Assembly: GCF_022430545.2 (NCBI RefSeq)
Contig: NZ_CP092488.2
Coordinates: 5,270,001 to 5,334,000, forward strand
Source of the DNA: Mycobacterium paraterrae
GTDB lineage: Bacteria > Actinomycetota > Actinomycetes > Mycobacteriales > Mycobacteriaceae
Direction: 5' to 3'
DNA: 64,000 bases
The position numbers and the translations under genes are program-made. Under the pieces are notes generated by a model, which was not told the origin of the DNA, did not search any database, and saw only the letters and a list, made by a program, of their open reading frames with translations. Positions 33,504 through 41,736 of this stretch are shown in pieces. The first letter of the stretch is position 1; every line of letters begins with the position of its first letter.

Positions 33504-34413
33504 GGAAACGGTCCACGGCAACGCCATCGAGGACGGCGAGCGCGTCGTCGGTGAGCACGGCCAAGGAGGTGTACAGCGTCACCAGGTAGCGGGCGATCGC
33601 CTGCTCGTTGATGCCGGTGAACCGCACCGAGAGACCCGGGGCCTGCTCCCCCACCAGGCCCGGCTGGAACAGCCCGACCACGCCCTGACGCTCCTCGCCG
33701 GTACGCACCAGGATGAATTTGGTCTTGCTGTCCTCCACCGGCACCTTGTCCGACGGGATGATCGGAATGCCCCGCCAGGTGATGAACTGCGCGCCGAACA
33801 GGCTCACGACCACCGGCGGCACGCCGCGGCGGGTGGCCTCACGGCCGAAGGCGGCGACACCGAGCGGGTGGGTCAGGAAGAAGCTGGGGGTCTTCCACAC
33901 CTTGGTGATCAGCGAGTCGAGGTCGTCAGGGGTCGGAGGACCGCCCAGGGTCTGAATGGTCTGCTCAGGGGTCGCCTGGGCCAGCAGTCCGTATTCGGGG
34001 CTGTTGACCAGCTCGAACTCCTGACGCTCCTTGATCGTCTCGATCGTCAGTCGCAGCTGCTGGGTGACCTGGTCATGGGGGCTGGAGTACAGGTCGGAGA
34101 CCCGGGTGTGGATGTCGAGCAGGGTGGCGATGGTGCGGAGCGTGTACTCGCGGGGGTTGGTCTCGTAGTCGACGAAGGTTTCGGGCAGCGGCTCATCGGA
34201 ACCCGCGGTGGCCTCGGCCTTGACAGCAACGCTTTCGGGGTTGACAACGCGGTTGACCCGGTAGACACCGGCCTCGACCGGGACCCAGCTGAGCAGGTGC
34301 AGAAGCCAACGCGGGGTGATGGTGGAAAGCTGTGGAACAGTCTTGGTGGCGTTCGCTAGCTGCCTGGCTCCAAGGTCGCCAAGTGCCTGTGACTCGTTCT
34401 GAGCCGAGGTCAT
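33490..34413 (-). CDS. family 2A encapsulin shell protein (SrpI/MMP-I type)
   Basis: 307 residues from ATG 34413 with GAAGGA 8 nt upstream. The sequence matches the 'major membrane protein I' family of M. leprae and M. avium, now recognised as family 2A encapsulin (HK97 fold, SrpI of Synechococcus): SALGDLGARQLANATKTVPQ start, FVDYETNPREYTL, LTHPLGVAAFGREATRRG, and a C-terminus ending in DRFHEYK. No cyclic-nucleotide-binding domain is inserted, which excludes family 2B. It would self-assemble into an icosahedral shell around the desulfurase encoded immediately downstream. Despite its old name it has no membrane segment. Confidence 0.93.
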   Translation of the reverse strand: MTSAQNESQALGDLGARQLANATKTVPQLSTITPRWLLHLLSWVPVEAGVYRVNRVVNPESVAVKAEATAGSDEPLPETFVDYETNPREYTLRTIATLLDIHTRVSDLYSSPHDQVTQQLRLTIETIKERQEFELVNSPEYGLLAQATPEQTIQTLGGPPTPDDLDSLITKVWKTPSFFLTHPLGVAAFGREATRRGVPPVVVSLFGAQFITWRGIPIIPSDKVPVEDSKTKFILVRTGEERQGVVGLFQPGLVGEQAPGLSVRFTGINEQAIARYLVTLYTSLAVLTDDALAVLDGVAVDRFHEYK

Positions 34414-34586
34414 CGTGATCCTTCCGTCGTCGAATGCTGATCGATATCGGGCCGCGCAGGTCGGTCGACCATTCCGGCTCCATACCGAGCCGAGGCAAGT
34501 GTAAAACTCACCATGATTTTTTTCCGGTTGGGGGTTTAATTCGGTGGTCGAGCGGCCCTCGTCAAATCATGCCTTATAGTGGCGCT
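34414..34586. promoter_or_regulatory. divergent promoter region, encapsulin versus cysteine operon
   Basis: 173 bp between the encapsulin start and the polycysteine ORF. The plus strand carries a TATAGT -10 box at 34575-34580. A weak minus-strand candidate is TATGGA (34479-34484, reversed) with TTTACA at 34500-34505 at a short 15 bp spacing. A T-rich tract lies at 34517-34523. Shared control of both operons by sulfur status is possible but no operator is evident. Confidence 0.5.
34575..34580 (+). promoter_or_regulatory. -10 box of the leaderless cysteine operon transcript
   Basis: TATAGT ends 6 nt before the ATG at 34587. A transcript starting about 7 nt after the -10 box would begin at the start codon itself, which makes the micro-ORF leaderless. 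No -35 consensus is visible, as is usual in mycobacteria. Confidence 0.7.
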
Positions 34587-34664
34587 ATGCAACACGCCGC
34601 ACAGCCGCGCCACGCCACCCCGCGCTGCCTCGCCGCGATCTGTTGCTGTTGTTGTTGTCGTTGA
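34587..34664 (+). CDS. polycysteine leader peptide (cysteine-sensing micro-ORF)
   Basis: 25 codons: ATG at 34587, ending AAICCCCCCR and TGA. A further Cys occurs at position 14. Leaderless start (see -10 box). Polycysteine leaderless short ORFs have been reported in mycobacteria as cysteine-responsive attenuators: when Cys-tRNA is scarce the ribosome stalls in the Cys run and the downstream operon is translated. Here the operon contains cysK and cysE, so the logic fits. The Cys codons (TGT TGC TGT TGT TGT TGT) are mostly TGT, the rarer Cys codon in high-GC genomes, which also favours stalling. Confidence 0.88.
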   Translation: MQHAAQPRHATPRCLAAICCCCCCR

Positions 34665-34787
34665 TTTCCTGACGCTCTTCCGACGCTGTAGAAATCTTCG
34701 CGCTTCCCCCTCAGGGCGATGGACTCCGAGTGCACGGAGTCGTCGAATTGCGCACCGCTCCAAAGTCTTTCAGGAAGCCCAGCAACA
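34641..34787 (+). promoter_or_regulatory. attenuator pairing between Cys run and downstream start
   Basis: TGTTGCTG inside the polycysteine tract (34641-34648) is exactly complementary to CAGCAACA at 34780-34787, directly before the ATG at 34788 of the next gene. Pairing would hide the start of the thioester-domain gene, and a ribosome stalled on the Cys run would melt it. The 131 nt between the arms contain no gene. Eight base pairs alone are modest, so folding must confirm it. Confidence 0.5.
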
Positions 34788-36053
34788 ATGACGATTCTGT
34801 TTTCCAGCCACCACACGTGCGGTCGGATAGCGACCGAGACGCACGTCGCGGTCCGCGCGGCCACCGAGTTGTCGCGCATGACCCGCTACCGCAGCGGCAC
34901 TTATTCGCACACGGTCGAGAAAGTCACCTTCACCGACGGCAACTCGGCCCGTACCGATCTGATTCGGCTGAACCCCAACGTCCCCGCCTACTCACTGGAC
35001 TTCGCGGGGATCTCGCCGCAACACCCGTCGCGCTATCAACCAGGCACCTGGTCGGAACTGTGCCATCTTCGGGGATCCGGCGACGAGGCCGCAGTCGACT
35101 GGATTCTGCGTCATTCGTACCCGCTGCTGGACATTGCCGAGTTGAGCCGGCGGGTGCGCGACGCCGGCTACCCAATTGGCGCCGCGAACATCGGCGAACA
35201 CGAGGCGATCGCCGCGACCCAGGCCGCCATCTGGTATTTCACCAATGGCCTGGACCTGGACACGCGGCCGCTCAACGTGCCGATTGCCGCGCGCTGCGGC
35301 CGCGGAGCGATCACCACTTTCGAATTCGACGGCGAACCTCAGCTCGGCGGCTATTCGGTGTGGACCCGATTCAGTGTGGAGCTGCGATTGCAGAAGTCCT
35401 CCAACGGGCTTGTCTGGCATGACGTTTCGGGATCGATGCTCACCACTGGCGCCGACGCGGGTCGCTATCAGCGCACGCTGGGTGAGGGCAGCACCTTGTC
35501 GGCGAGCAGTCACGGTCGCGGCGGACGCGGGTATCGCTTCTACCGGTTGATCGCCACATCCGAGAACGGGACGCCGAGAATCGAGCACGTCCATTTCTGG
35601 TTGACCGGGGCGCGGCACTACCGCAACTCCGACAAGGTCGTACACCTGTACAACTATCTGCTGGCAGGTGCTGGCGCAGCCGTTCGCGCGGTCCGCAACG
35701 CCGCCAGCGCGCCAGCCATTGTCGACACCGACGCGGTGGTCGACGGCGATCTGCTCGGCCCTTTCCGGGTCACCGCACCGCTCACCATCGCCGCCCCGGA
35801 CGGGCATCATCTGGTCGACGCCGACGGGTTCGCGGTCGAGACGGTCACGCCCGGCGCCGAGTTCTACCTACGCCGTGCGCCGGGCTCGCGGAGCGCCGTA
35901 TTGACTACCGCGACCGCGGCTGATCTGCCGGGACGAGTGTTGACCGGTGTGGCATCGGACGCCGCGGCGCAACGGTTTACCCCCGTCGCGCTGGCCATCC
36001 CCACCGAGACCGCCATAGAGTTCCACATAAGCTGGCAGGACGACGAACTTTGA
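34788..36053 (+). CDS. thioester-domain (TQxA) family protein lacking the thioester cysteine
   Basis: 421 residues from ATG 34788, with AGGAAG 10 nt upstream; the frame is open from ATG 34719 but that start has no Shine-Dalgarno. Residues about 35-160 align with the actinobacterial thioester domain: ...AYSLD (68-71), WILRHSYP (105-112) and ATQAAIW (143-149) with Gln145. In classical members the first motif is YCID and its Cys forms an internal thioester with that Gln; here it is Ser69. No signal peptide, LPXTG or membrane anchor is visible, so it may be cytosolic. The remainder is an unrecognised beta-rich region. First full gene of the cysK-cysE operon. Confidence 0.8.
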   Translation: MTILFSSHHTCGRIATETHVAVRAATELSRMTRYRSGTYSHTVEKVTFTDGNSARTDLIRLNPNVPAYSLDFAGISPQHPSRYQPGTWSELCHLRGSGDEAAVDWILRHSYPLLDIAELSRRVRDAGYPIGAANIGEHEAIAATQAAIWYFTNGLDLDTRPLNVPIAARCGRGAITTFEFDGEPQLGGYSVWTRFSVELRLQKSSNGLVWHDVSGSMLTTGADAGRYQRTLGEGSTLSASSHGRGGRGYRFYRLIATSENGTPRIEHVHFWLTGARHYRNSDKVVHLYNYLLAGAGAAVRAVRNAASAPAIVDTDAVVDGDLLGPFRVTAPLTIAAPDGHHLVDADGFAVETVTPGAEFYLRRAPGSRSAVLTTATAADLPGRVLTGVASDAAAQRFTPVALAIPTETAIEFHISWQDDEL

Positions 36054-36078
36054 TCCGCGACGGTGGGAGCCGATCTCG

Positions 36079-37011
36079 ATGAGCATTGCCGAAGACGTCA
36101 CGCAACTAGTGGGGAACACGCCGCTGGTACGGCTGCGCCGGGTCACCGAAGGCGTGGTCGCAGACGTGGTGGCCAAGCTCGAATACTTCAACCCCGGCGG
36201 CAGCGTCAAGGACCGGATCGGCGTCGCGATGCTCGACGCCGCCGAAGAAGCCGGACTGATCAAACCCGACACCATCATCCTCGAACCCACCAGCGGCAAC
36301 ACCGGCATCGCGCTGGCGATGGTCGCGGCGGCGCGCGGTTACAAGCTCGTGCTCACGATGCCGGACACCATGAGCAACGAACGCCGAATCCTGTTGCGCG
36401 CCTACGGCGCAGAGCTTGTCCTGACTCCGGGCAAGGACGGCATGCCCGGCGCGATCGCCAAGGCTGAAGAGCTGGCCAAGAGCGACCAGCGGTACTTCAT
36501 CCCCCAGCAGTTCGAGAACCCGGCCAACCCGGCGATCCACCGCGCCACCACTGCTGAAGAGATCTGGAAGCAAACGGACGGCAAGATCGACATCTTCATC
36601 GGCGGTGTCGGCACGGGCGGCACCATCACCGGTGTCGGACAGGTGCTCAAAGACCGGAAGCCGGACGTGCAGATCATCGCGGTCGAGCCGGCCGCGTCGC
36701 CGGTGCTCTCCGGTGGGCAGAAGGGGCCGCACCCCATTCAAGGCATCGGAGCCGGATTCGTTCCGCCGGTCTACGACGAAAGCGTCGTCGACGAGGTCAT
36801 CCAGGTCGGCAACGAGGAAGCGCTCGAGTTGGCTCGCCGCCTGGCGTCCGAGGAGGGATTACTGGCCGGAATCTCCTCCGGCGCAGCGGTCGTCGCCGCG
36901 CTGCAGGTTGCTCGCCGCCCGGAGAACAAGGGCAAGCTCATCGTGGTCGTCCTGCCCTCCAACGGCGAACGGTACTTGAGCACGGTGCTGTTCTCCGATC
37001 TGGCGGACTAG
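36079..37011 (+). CDS. cysK: O-acetylserine sulfhydrylase (cysteine synthase) CysK
   Basis: 310 residues. PLP lysine K44 in GGSVKDR, EPTSGNTG substrate loop and GGVGTGGTITG phosphate-binding loop are intact. Makes cysteine from O-acetylserine and sulfide. GTGGGAG lies 10-15 nt before the ATG. It is followed by cysE after 2 bp, so the two enzymes are co-expressed. Corresponds to cysK1 (Rv2334) in M. tuberculosis order. Confidence 0.96.
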   Translation: MSIAEDVTQLVGNTPLVRLRRVTEGVVADVVAKLEYFNPGGSVKDRIGVAMLDAAEEAGLIKPDTIILEPTSGNTGIALAMVAAARGYKLVLTMPDTMSNERRILLRAYGAELVLTPGKDGMPGAIAKAEELAKSDQRYFIPQQFENPANPAIHRATTAEEIWKQTDGKIDIFIGGVGTGGTITGVGQVLKDRKPDVQIIAVEPAASPVLSGGQKGPHPIQGIGAGFVPPVYDESVVDEVIQVGNEEALELARRLASEEGLLAGISSGAAVVAALQVARRPENKGKLIVVVLPSNGERYLSTVLFSDLAD

Positions 37012-37013
37012 CC

Positions 37014-37697
37014 ATGCTCGACGCGTTCCGGGACGACATACGGGCGGCAAAGGAGCGCGACCCCGCCGTTCCCAGCACGTTGCAGGTCGTCTTCGCTTAT
37101 CCGGGGGTGCATGCCATCTGGGGTCATCGGGTCAGCAGCTGGTTGTGGGGTCGGGGTGCCAAGGTGGCCGCACGCACGGTCGGCGAAATCACCCGCATCT
37201 TCACCGGTGTCGACATTCATCCAGGTGCCACTCTGGGCGCCGGGCTGTTCATCGACCACGCCACCGGCGTGGTGATCGGCGAAACCGCCGAAGTCGGCGA
37301 CGACGTCACGATCTATCACGGCGTCACGCTCGGCGGTACCGGCGCGGAGACCGGAAAGCGGCACCCCACCATCGGCGATCGAGTGGTCATCGGCGCCGGT
37401 GCAAAAGTTCTCGGCGCGATCAAAGTCGGCGACGACAGCCGGATCGGCGCCAATGCTGTTGTGGTCAAAGAAGTCCCGAACAGCGCGGTGGTCGTCGGCG
37501 TGCCGGGTCAAGCGATCAGCCGGGCCAAACCGGGTTCCAGCGACGACTCGATGATGCCCGACCTGGTAGGAGTGAGCCTGCAGTCGCTGCTCACCCGCGT
37601 CGCCAAGCTCGAAGATCAAGCCCACACACCGCAGACCGAAGGCGTCATCCGCCCGCCGGAGGCCGGCGTCTGGCACGGCGAAGACTTCTCTATCTGA
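37014..37697 (+). CDS. cysE: serine O-acetyltransferase CysE
   Basis: 227 residues. N-terminal helical domain, left-handed beta-helix hexapeptide core (IHPGATLGAGLFIDHATGVVIGETA) with the catalytic His/Asp pair, and C-terminus ending DFSI. A C-terminal isoleucine is the known anchor that docks into the CysK active site in the cysteine synthase complex. Converts serine and acetyl-CoA to O-acetylserine. Its last 8 bp overlap the convergent persulfide dioxygenase gene. Confidence 0.96.
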   Translation: MLDAFRDDIRAAKERDPAVPSTLQVVFAYPGVHAIWGHRVSSWLWGRGAKVAARTVGEITRIFTGVDIHPGATLGAGLFIDHATGVVIGETAEVGDDVTIYHGVTLGGTGAETGKRHPTIGDRVVIGAGAKVLGAIKVGDDSRIGANAVVVKEVPNSAVVVGVPGQAISRAKPGSSDDSMMPDLVGVSLQSLLTRVAKLEDQAHTPQTEGVIRPPEAGVWHGEDFSI

Positions 37698-39069
37698 CGG
37701 CCAGCCCAGCCTCGTCCCAGGCGCCGTAGCCGCCCAGCAGGTCGCCCACACTCTCGAAGCCTGACGCGCGTAATACGCTGGCGGCGATCAAGGATCGATA
37801 GCCGCTCGCGCAGTACGTGACGATCGGCAGTGTGGGGTCCAGGTTTTCGAGCGCATCGACCAGCGTCGGCAGCGGAATCTCCTGCGCGCCCGGGATGACT
37901 CCGTCTTCGGTCTCCCCCGGATTGCGCACATCGATCAACTGCAAGCCGGGTTCGTCGTTGAGCAGCATGGCCAACTGCTGGGCGGTGAAGCGCTCCGCGG
38001 TCTCCACCAGATGCGGGTGTCGCGTGAAAACGCTTGCCAGATCGTCCAATTGGCCGATGACACGGTCGAAGCCGACGCGGGCCAGCCGGATCCGCGACTC
38101 TCGCGCGAGTGAGGTGTCACCAACCAGGACGATGTCGCGGTCGGGCGGAAAGACCTGACCGGCGCCCTCGGCGAACCGACCGTTCAACCCGATGTTGACC
38201 GCCCCGCTCACGTGGCCGACGGCGTACTCGGCCGCCTCCCGGGTGTCCAACAGAAGCGCGCCCGCCGCGGCCCGTCTACGTACCTCGTCGAAAGTCAGCA
38301 ACGGCGGCGAATTTTCGTCGAGCAGCGGCCGCTGCTCGCGGTTGCGCACGGAGTCGTACTCGAAGTAGCGCGGCTGCGGCGACTGACCCTCGGTGATCGA
38401 CGCGACGAAGGCGTCGACGTCCGCAAACTGCAGCGCGTAGTTGTCCCGGCGCTGCTCGCCGATCGTCGAACTGGTCTCGCTGGACAGCTGCTTGCCGCAG
38501 GCCGATCCGGCGCCGTGGGCGGGAAACACGCGGGTCGCGTCGGGCAGCGTCAGCAGCTTGTTCTGCAGTGAGTCGTACAGCGAACGAGCCAACTCCTCCG
38601 AGGAAAGTCCCTCGTCGGCTAGCAGGTCCGGACGTCCCACATCGCCGACGAACAGGGTGTCACCGGTCAGCACGCCGTAGGGCACTTCGTCGTCGGGATG
38701 TTCGTAGATCACCACCGAAATCGACTCGGGAGTGTGACCCGGTGTCGCAAGGATCTCTAAAGTCACCTCTCCCAATGAGATTCGCTGGCCGTCGGACAGC
38801 GGTGCGACCGGGAACTCGAGTTCGGCGCGCTCGCTGTAGCTGATCTGCGCCCCGGTGGCGGCGGCAAGCTCCAAGTGGCCGGTCAGGAAATCGGCGTGGA
38901 TGTGCGTTTCGATGACCCGTTCGATCTGCAGCCCGTGCTCACGCGCCTCGTTCAGATAAACGTCGATGTCGCGGCGCGGGTCGACCACGACGGCTCGCCC
39001 GGTGGTCTCGTCGCCGATCAGGTACGACCCCTGTGACAAGCAATCCAGGTAGTGCTGCGTGAAGATCAT
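37690..39069 (-). CDS. persulfide dioxygenase-like MBL fold with two rhodanese domains
   Basis: 459 residues from ATG 39069; the frame runs on to 39111 but a homologous start (MIFTQHYLDCL) is at 39069. N-terminal metallo-beta-lactamase domain with THIHADFLTGH (H56, H58, D60, H65), of the ETHE1/CstB persulfide dioxygenase type. Then two rhodanese domains: the first has GDT where the catalytic Cys should be (inactive), the second has CASGYR (active). It would oxidise or transfer persulfide sulfur. Convergent with cysE. Confidence 0.88.
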   Translation of the reverse strand: MIFTQHYLDCLSQGSYLIGDETTGRAVVVDPRRDIDVYLNEAREHGLQIERVIETHIHADFLTGHLELAAATGAQISYSERAELEFPVAPLSDGQRISLGEVTLEILATPGHTPESISVVIYEHPDDEVPYGVLTGDTLFVGDVGRPDLLADEGLSSEELARSLYDSLQNKLLTLPDATRVFPAHGAGSACGKQLSSETSSTIGEQRRDNYALQFADVDAFVASITEGQSPQPRYFEYDSVRNREQRPLLDENSPPLLTFDEVRRRAAAGALLLDTREAAEYAVGHVSGAVNIGLNGRFAEGAGQVFPPDRDIVLVGDTSLARESRIRLARVGFDRVIGQLDDLASVFTRHPHLVETAERFTAQQLAMLLNDEPGLQLIDVRNPGETEDGVIPGAQEIPLPTLVDALENLDPTLPIVTYCASGYRSLIAASVLRASGFESVGDLLGGYGAWDEAGLAVR

Positions 39070-39112
39070 GCAGACAAGTTTCCCGGCGACGCCCGGGACC
39101 AGCAATTTCAAA

Positions 39113-40219
39113 TCAGTCCGAATTCAAAACCTGGCTGGTGGCGGCTACCGATTCGGGCCGGGTGATGGGTTGTCGCGCATTGATATTGGCTTCGCCAACC
39201 ACGCCGTTTTCGGTGACGATGGCGGTGATCAGATCCGGTGGAGTGACGTCGAAGGCCGGATTGAACGCCGCGGTCTGCTCTGGAGCGGTGGCGACGCCGC
39301 CGACGTGGGTGACTTCATCGGCGGCCCGTTGCTCGACGACGATGTCGCACCCGGTCGCCATGTCCAGGTCGCGGGTCGATTCGGGCGCGACGACGACGAA
39401 CGGAATTCCGTGCCGTCGCGCCGCGATAGCCAGCGAGTAGGTGCCGATCTTGTTCGCCACCGAACCGTCGGCGGTGATGCGGTCGGCACCGACCATGACG
39501 CAGTCGACCTGTTCGGTGGCCATCGCCCAGGCGGCCGCGGAGTCGATGGTCAGCCGGTGCGGTATCCCGGCCTGGGCCAGCTCCCATGTGGTCAGCCGGG
39601 CGCCCTGCAGAAGCGGACGCGTCTCGTCGACCAGGACCTCGGCGACCTTTCCTCGCGCGTGCAACTCCATCACCGCCCCGAGCGCGGTGCCGACGGCGGT
39701 GGCCGCAAGCCGGCCGGCGTTGCAGTGCGTGAGCACCCGCAGCGGCCGGTCGGGACACAGCATCGACACCAAATCAGCGGTGTGGGCGGACAGCCGCCGG
39801 TTGACCTCGGCGTCCTCGGCGAGCATCAGCTGCGCCTCGGCGAGCACAGCGTCGGCGCCGGCCAGCAGCGCGGACAGCGCCCGCCGCACGCCCCAGGCCA
39901 GGTTCACCGCCGTCGGACGGGCCGACGCGATCCGCTCCGCGGCCGCCGTCACCGCGAGTGTGTCGTCGCGGTGCGCGCGGGCGGCCAGCGCAACACCGAA
40001 GGCGCCGGCTACCCCGAGAGCCGGTGCACCGCGGATGGCCAGCGTTTTTATCGCCTCGATCAGGTCGTCCACCGAGGAGATCCGCAGCCAGCGCACCTCG
40101 TGCGGAAGCGCGCGCTGGTCGATGGCCAGCACCACGCCGTCGGCCCACCCCACGGTGGTCTCACCAGTCGTCACACGCCCATCCAACCCTGCAAGCAACG
40201 CCCTCGACAGGACAACCAT
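39113..40219 (-). CDS. mtnA: S-methyl-5-thioribose-1-phosphate isomerase
   Basis: 368 residues from ATG 40219; GTG 40174 is an alternative start. eIF2B-like fold with the catalytic cysteine in LTHCNAGRLA and aspartate in VMVGADRI; KTLAIRGAPALG is the usual substrate region. Step of methionine salvage after methylthioadenosine cleavage. No other mtn gene is adjacent. It starts 43 bp after its 5' neighbour on the other side, and divergent from the DUF732 gene. Confidence 0.92.
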   Translation of the reverse strand: MVVLSRALLAGLDGRVTTGETTVGWADGVVLAIDQRALPHEVRWLRISSVDDLIEAIKTLAIRGAPALGVAGAFGVALAARAHRDDTLAVTAAAERIASARPTAVNLAWGVRRALSALLAGADAVLAEAQLMLAEDAEVNRRLSAHTADLVSMLCPDRPLRVLTHCNAGRLAATAVGTALGAVMELHARGKVAEVLVDETRPLLQGARLTTWELAQAGIPHRLTIDSAAAWAMATEQVDCVMVGADRITADGSVANKIGTYSLAIAARRHGIPFVVVAPESTRDLDMATGCDIVVEQRAADEVTHVGGVATAPEQTAAFNPAFDVTPPDLITAIVTENGVVGEANINARQPITRPESVAATSQVLNSD

Positions 40220-40243
40220 GCCGATCTGGAGAACAATGATCCG

Positions 40244-40636
40244 ATGCGACTGCTTTTAACACTTGCCGGCGCCGCCGTGGCCGTCGGCCTGGCCGGTCCA
40301 GCCCTTGCGGATCCGCCGCCACCAAGCGTGCCGGACAACCCCGCCGCCGACGCGACGTTCCTGGACTCGTTGAACAAAGCCGGCATGACCTACAGCAACG
40401 GCCCGAGTGCGATCAAGGCGGGCAAATTCGCGTGCGACATGATGAACGCCGGAGCTGCCGAGAAAGATGTCGTCGACAAGCTGAGCATGCTCAACCCCGG
40501 ATTGAACTCAGGTGGCGCGATGAAGTTCGCGGCCCTGGCGTCGAGCGCGTACTGCCCGGACTATTTGAACAAGTCGAGCGCGCCGGACAAGCCGCAGAAT
40601 CAGGGGCCATTCGGCGGCGGCATGTTCGGCCGCTAG
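40244..40636 (+). CDS. secreted DUF732 protein
   Basis: 130 residues. Signal peptide (LLLTLAGAAVAVGLAGPALA), then a DUF732 domain with two Cys (KFACDMM and SAYCPDY) expected to pair, and a Gly-rich tail. GGAGAA sits about 11 nt upstream. Divergent from mtnA. Function unknown; second DUF732 gene in the window. Confidence 0.85.
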   Translation: MRLLLTLAGAAVAVGLAGPALADPPPPSVPDNPAADATFLDSLNKAGMTYSNGPSAIKAGKFACDMMNAGAAEKDVVDKLSMLNPGLNSGGAMKFAALASSAYCPDYLNKSSAPDKPQNQGPFGGGMFGR

Positions 40637-40651
40637 ATCCTCCTGTGAGGC

Positions 40652-41635
40652 TCAGCCCCTGAGCGCGGTGCGAAATCTGTCCCGGTACGCCTTCGGTGAA
40701 ACGCCGAGGCTGCTGACAAACGCGCGCCGAAGGGATTCGGTGCTGCCAAAGCCTGCGAGATGAGCGGCGTCGGTGACGGTCCGGCCAGCGTCCAGCGCGG
40801 CACGGGCGGCATCGATTCGGACCATTTCGACGTAGTCGGCAGGAGTCGTGCCGAGTTCGGATTTAAAGAGGCGGGTGAGCTGACGCGTACTGAGCGAGGC
40901 CCGCGCGGCGAGGGCGCCCACGCTGTGATCCGAGGCAGGGTCGGCGGCAATTGCGTCGGTGACGTCTCGCAGCGCGGACTGCGGCGGAGGATGCGCCTCG
41001 ACCAGAGTCGAAAACTGTGATTGGCCGCCCGCGCGTTTGAGATACACCACCAACCAGCGAGCCACGTCCCGCACGAGTTCCGCGCCGTAATCCTGTTCGA
41101 CCAAAGCGAGGGCGAGGTCGATGCCGGACGAGATCCCGGCCGAAGTGAAGACATTTCCGTCTTGGACGAAAATTGCGTCCGGCTCGACGGCAATGTCCGG
41201 AAACGCCCGGGCAAGCGACCGCGTCTCCCGCCAGTGCGTGGTGGCACGACGACCGCTGAGCAGACCGGCCTGGGCAAGGATGAACGAGCCCGTGCAGATG
41301 GACGCCATGCGCCGGGTTCGAGTCGCCAGGGACTTGACCGCCGCAACGAGATCGGGATCAATCGCCCGAGCCGGCAGGGTGTCGCTGCCGGCAACCATGA
41401 CGGTATCGGCGGACTCGATCGTCGCGATGCTGTCGGTGACGCCCAGGCGTGTTCCGATCGAGGTCGTCACGTCACGCCCATCGACCGACGAGATCTTCAG
41501 CTGATAAGCCCCGCCGAATCGGTTGGCCTCGGCGAAGACTTCGGCAGCCCCGGCGACGTCCAGCAGCGTCACGTCATCGAAGACCACGATGACCACCACC
41601 CTGGACCGCCCATCGGCTGCTGCCACGCAGCCCAT
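40652..41635 (-). CDS. GlxA/FtrA-type AraC family regulator
   Basis: 327 residues from ATG 41635. N-terminal DJ-1/PfpI-like domain with MASICTGSF (nucleophile-like Cys), C-terminal AraC double helix-turn-helix (TRQLTRLFKSELGTTPADYV..., AHLAGFGSTESLRRAF). Such regulators sense small reactive or nitrogenous compounds. It is divergent, 101 bp away, from the HD-domain gene, whose operon it probably controls. Confidence 0.88.
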   Translation of the reverse strand: MGCVAAADGRSRVVVIVVFDDVTLLDVAGAAEVFAEANRFGGAYQLKISSVDGRDVTTSIGTRLGVTDSIATIESADTVMVAGSDTLPARAIDPDLVAAVKSLATRTRRMASICTGSFILAQAGLLSGRRATTHWRETRSLARAFPDIAVEPDAIFVQDGNVFTSAGISSGIDLALALVEQDYGAELVRDVARWLVVYLKRAGGQSQFSTLVEAHPPPQSALRDVTDAIAADPASDHSVGALAARASLSTRQLTRLFKSELGTTPADYVEMVRIDAARAALDAGRTVTDAAHLAGFGSTESLRRAFVSSLGVSPKAYRDRFRTALRG

Positions 41636-41736
41636 TGTGTCGGTTTTTGTGGGCAAGACGACTCGAAACCCGTTGTCGGCGGGGTCACGGCCGGCGCAGA
41701 TTTGTAGGCAGCTTGCACAATCAAGGAGGACTGACG

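Noticed and set aside
34641..34661. TGT repeat as a simple microsatellite
   Set aside because: It is in frame as Cys codons, directly behind a leaderless start and before a stop, in front of cysteine genes.
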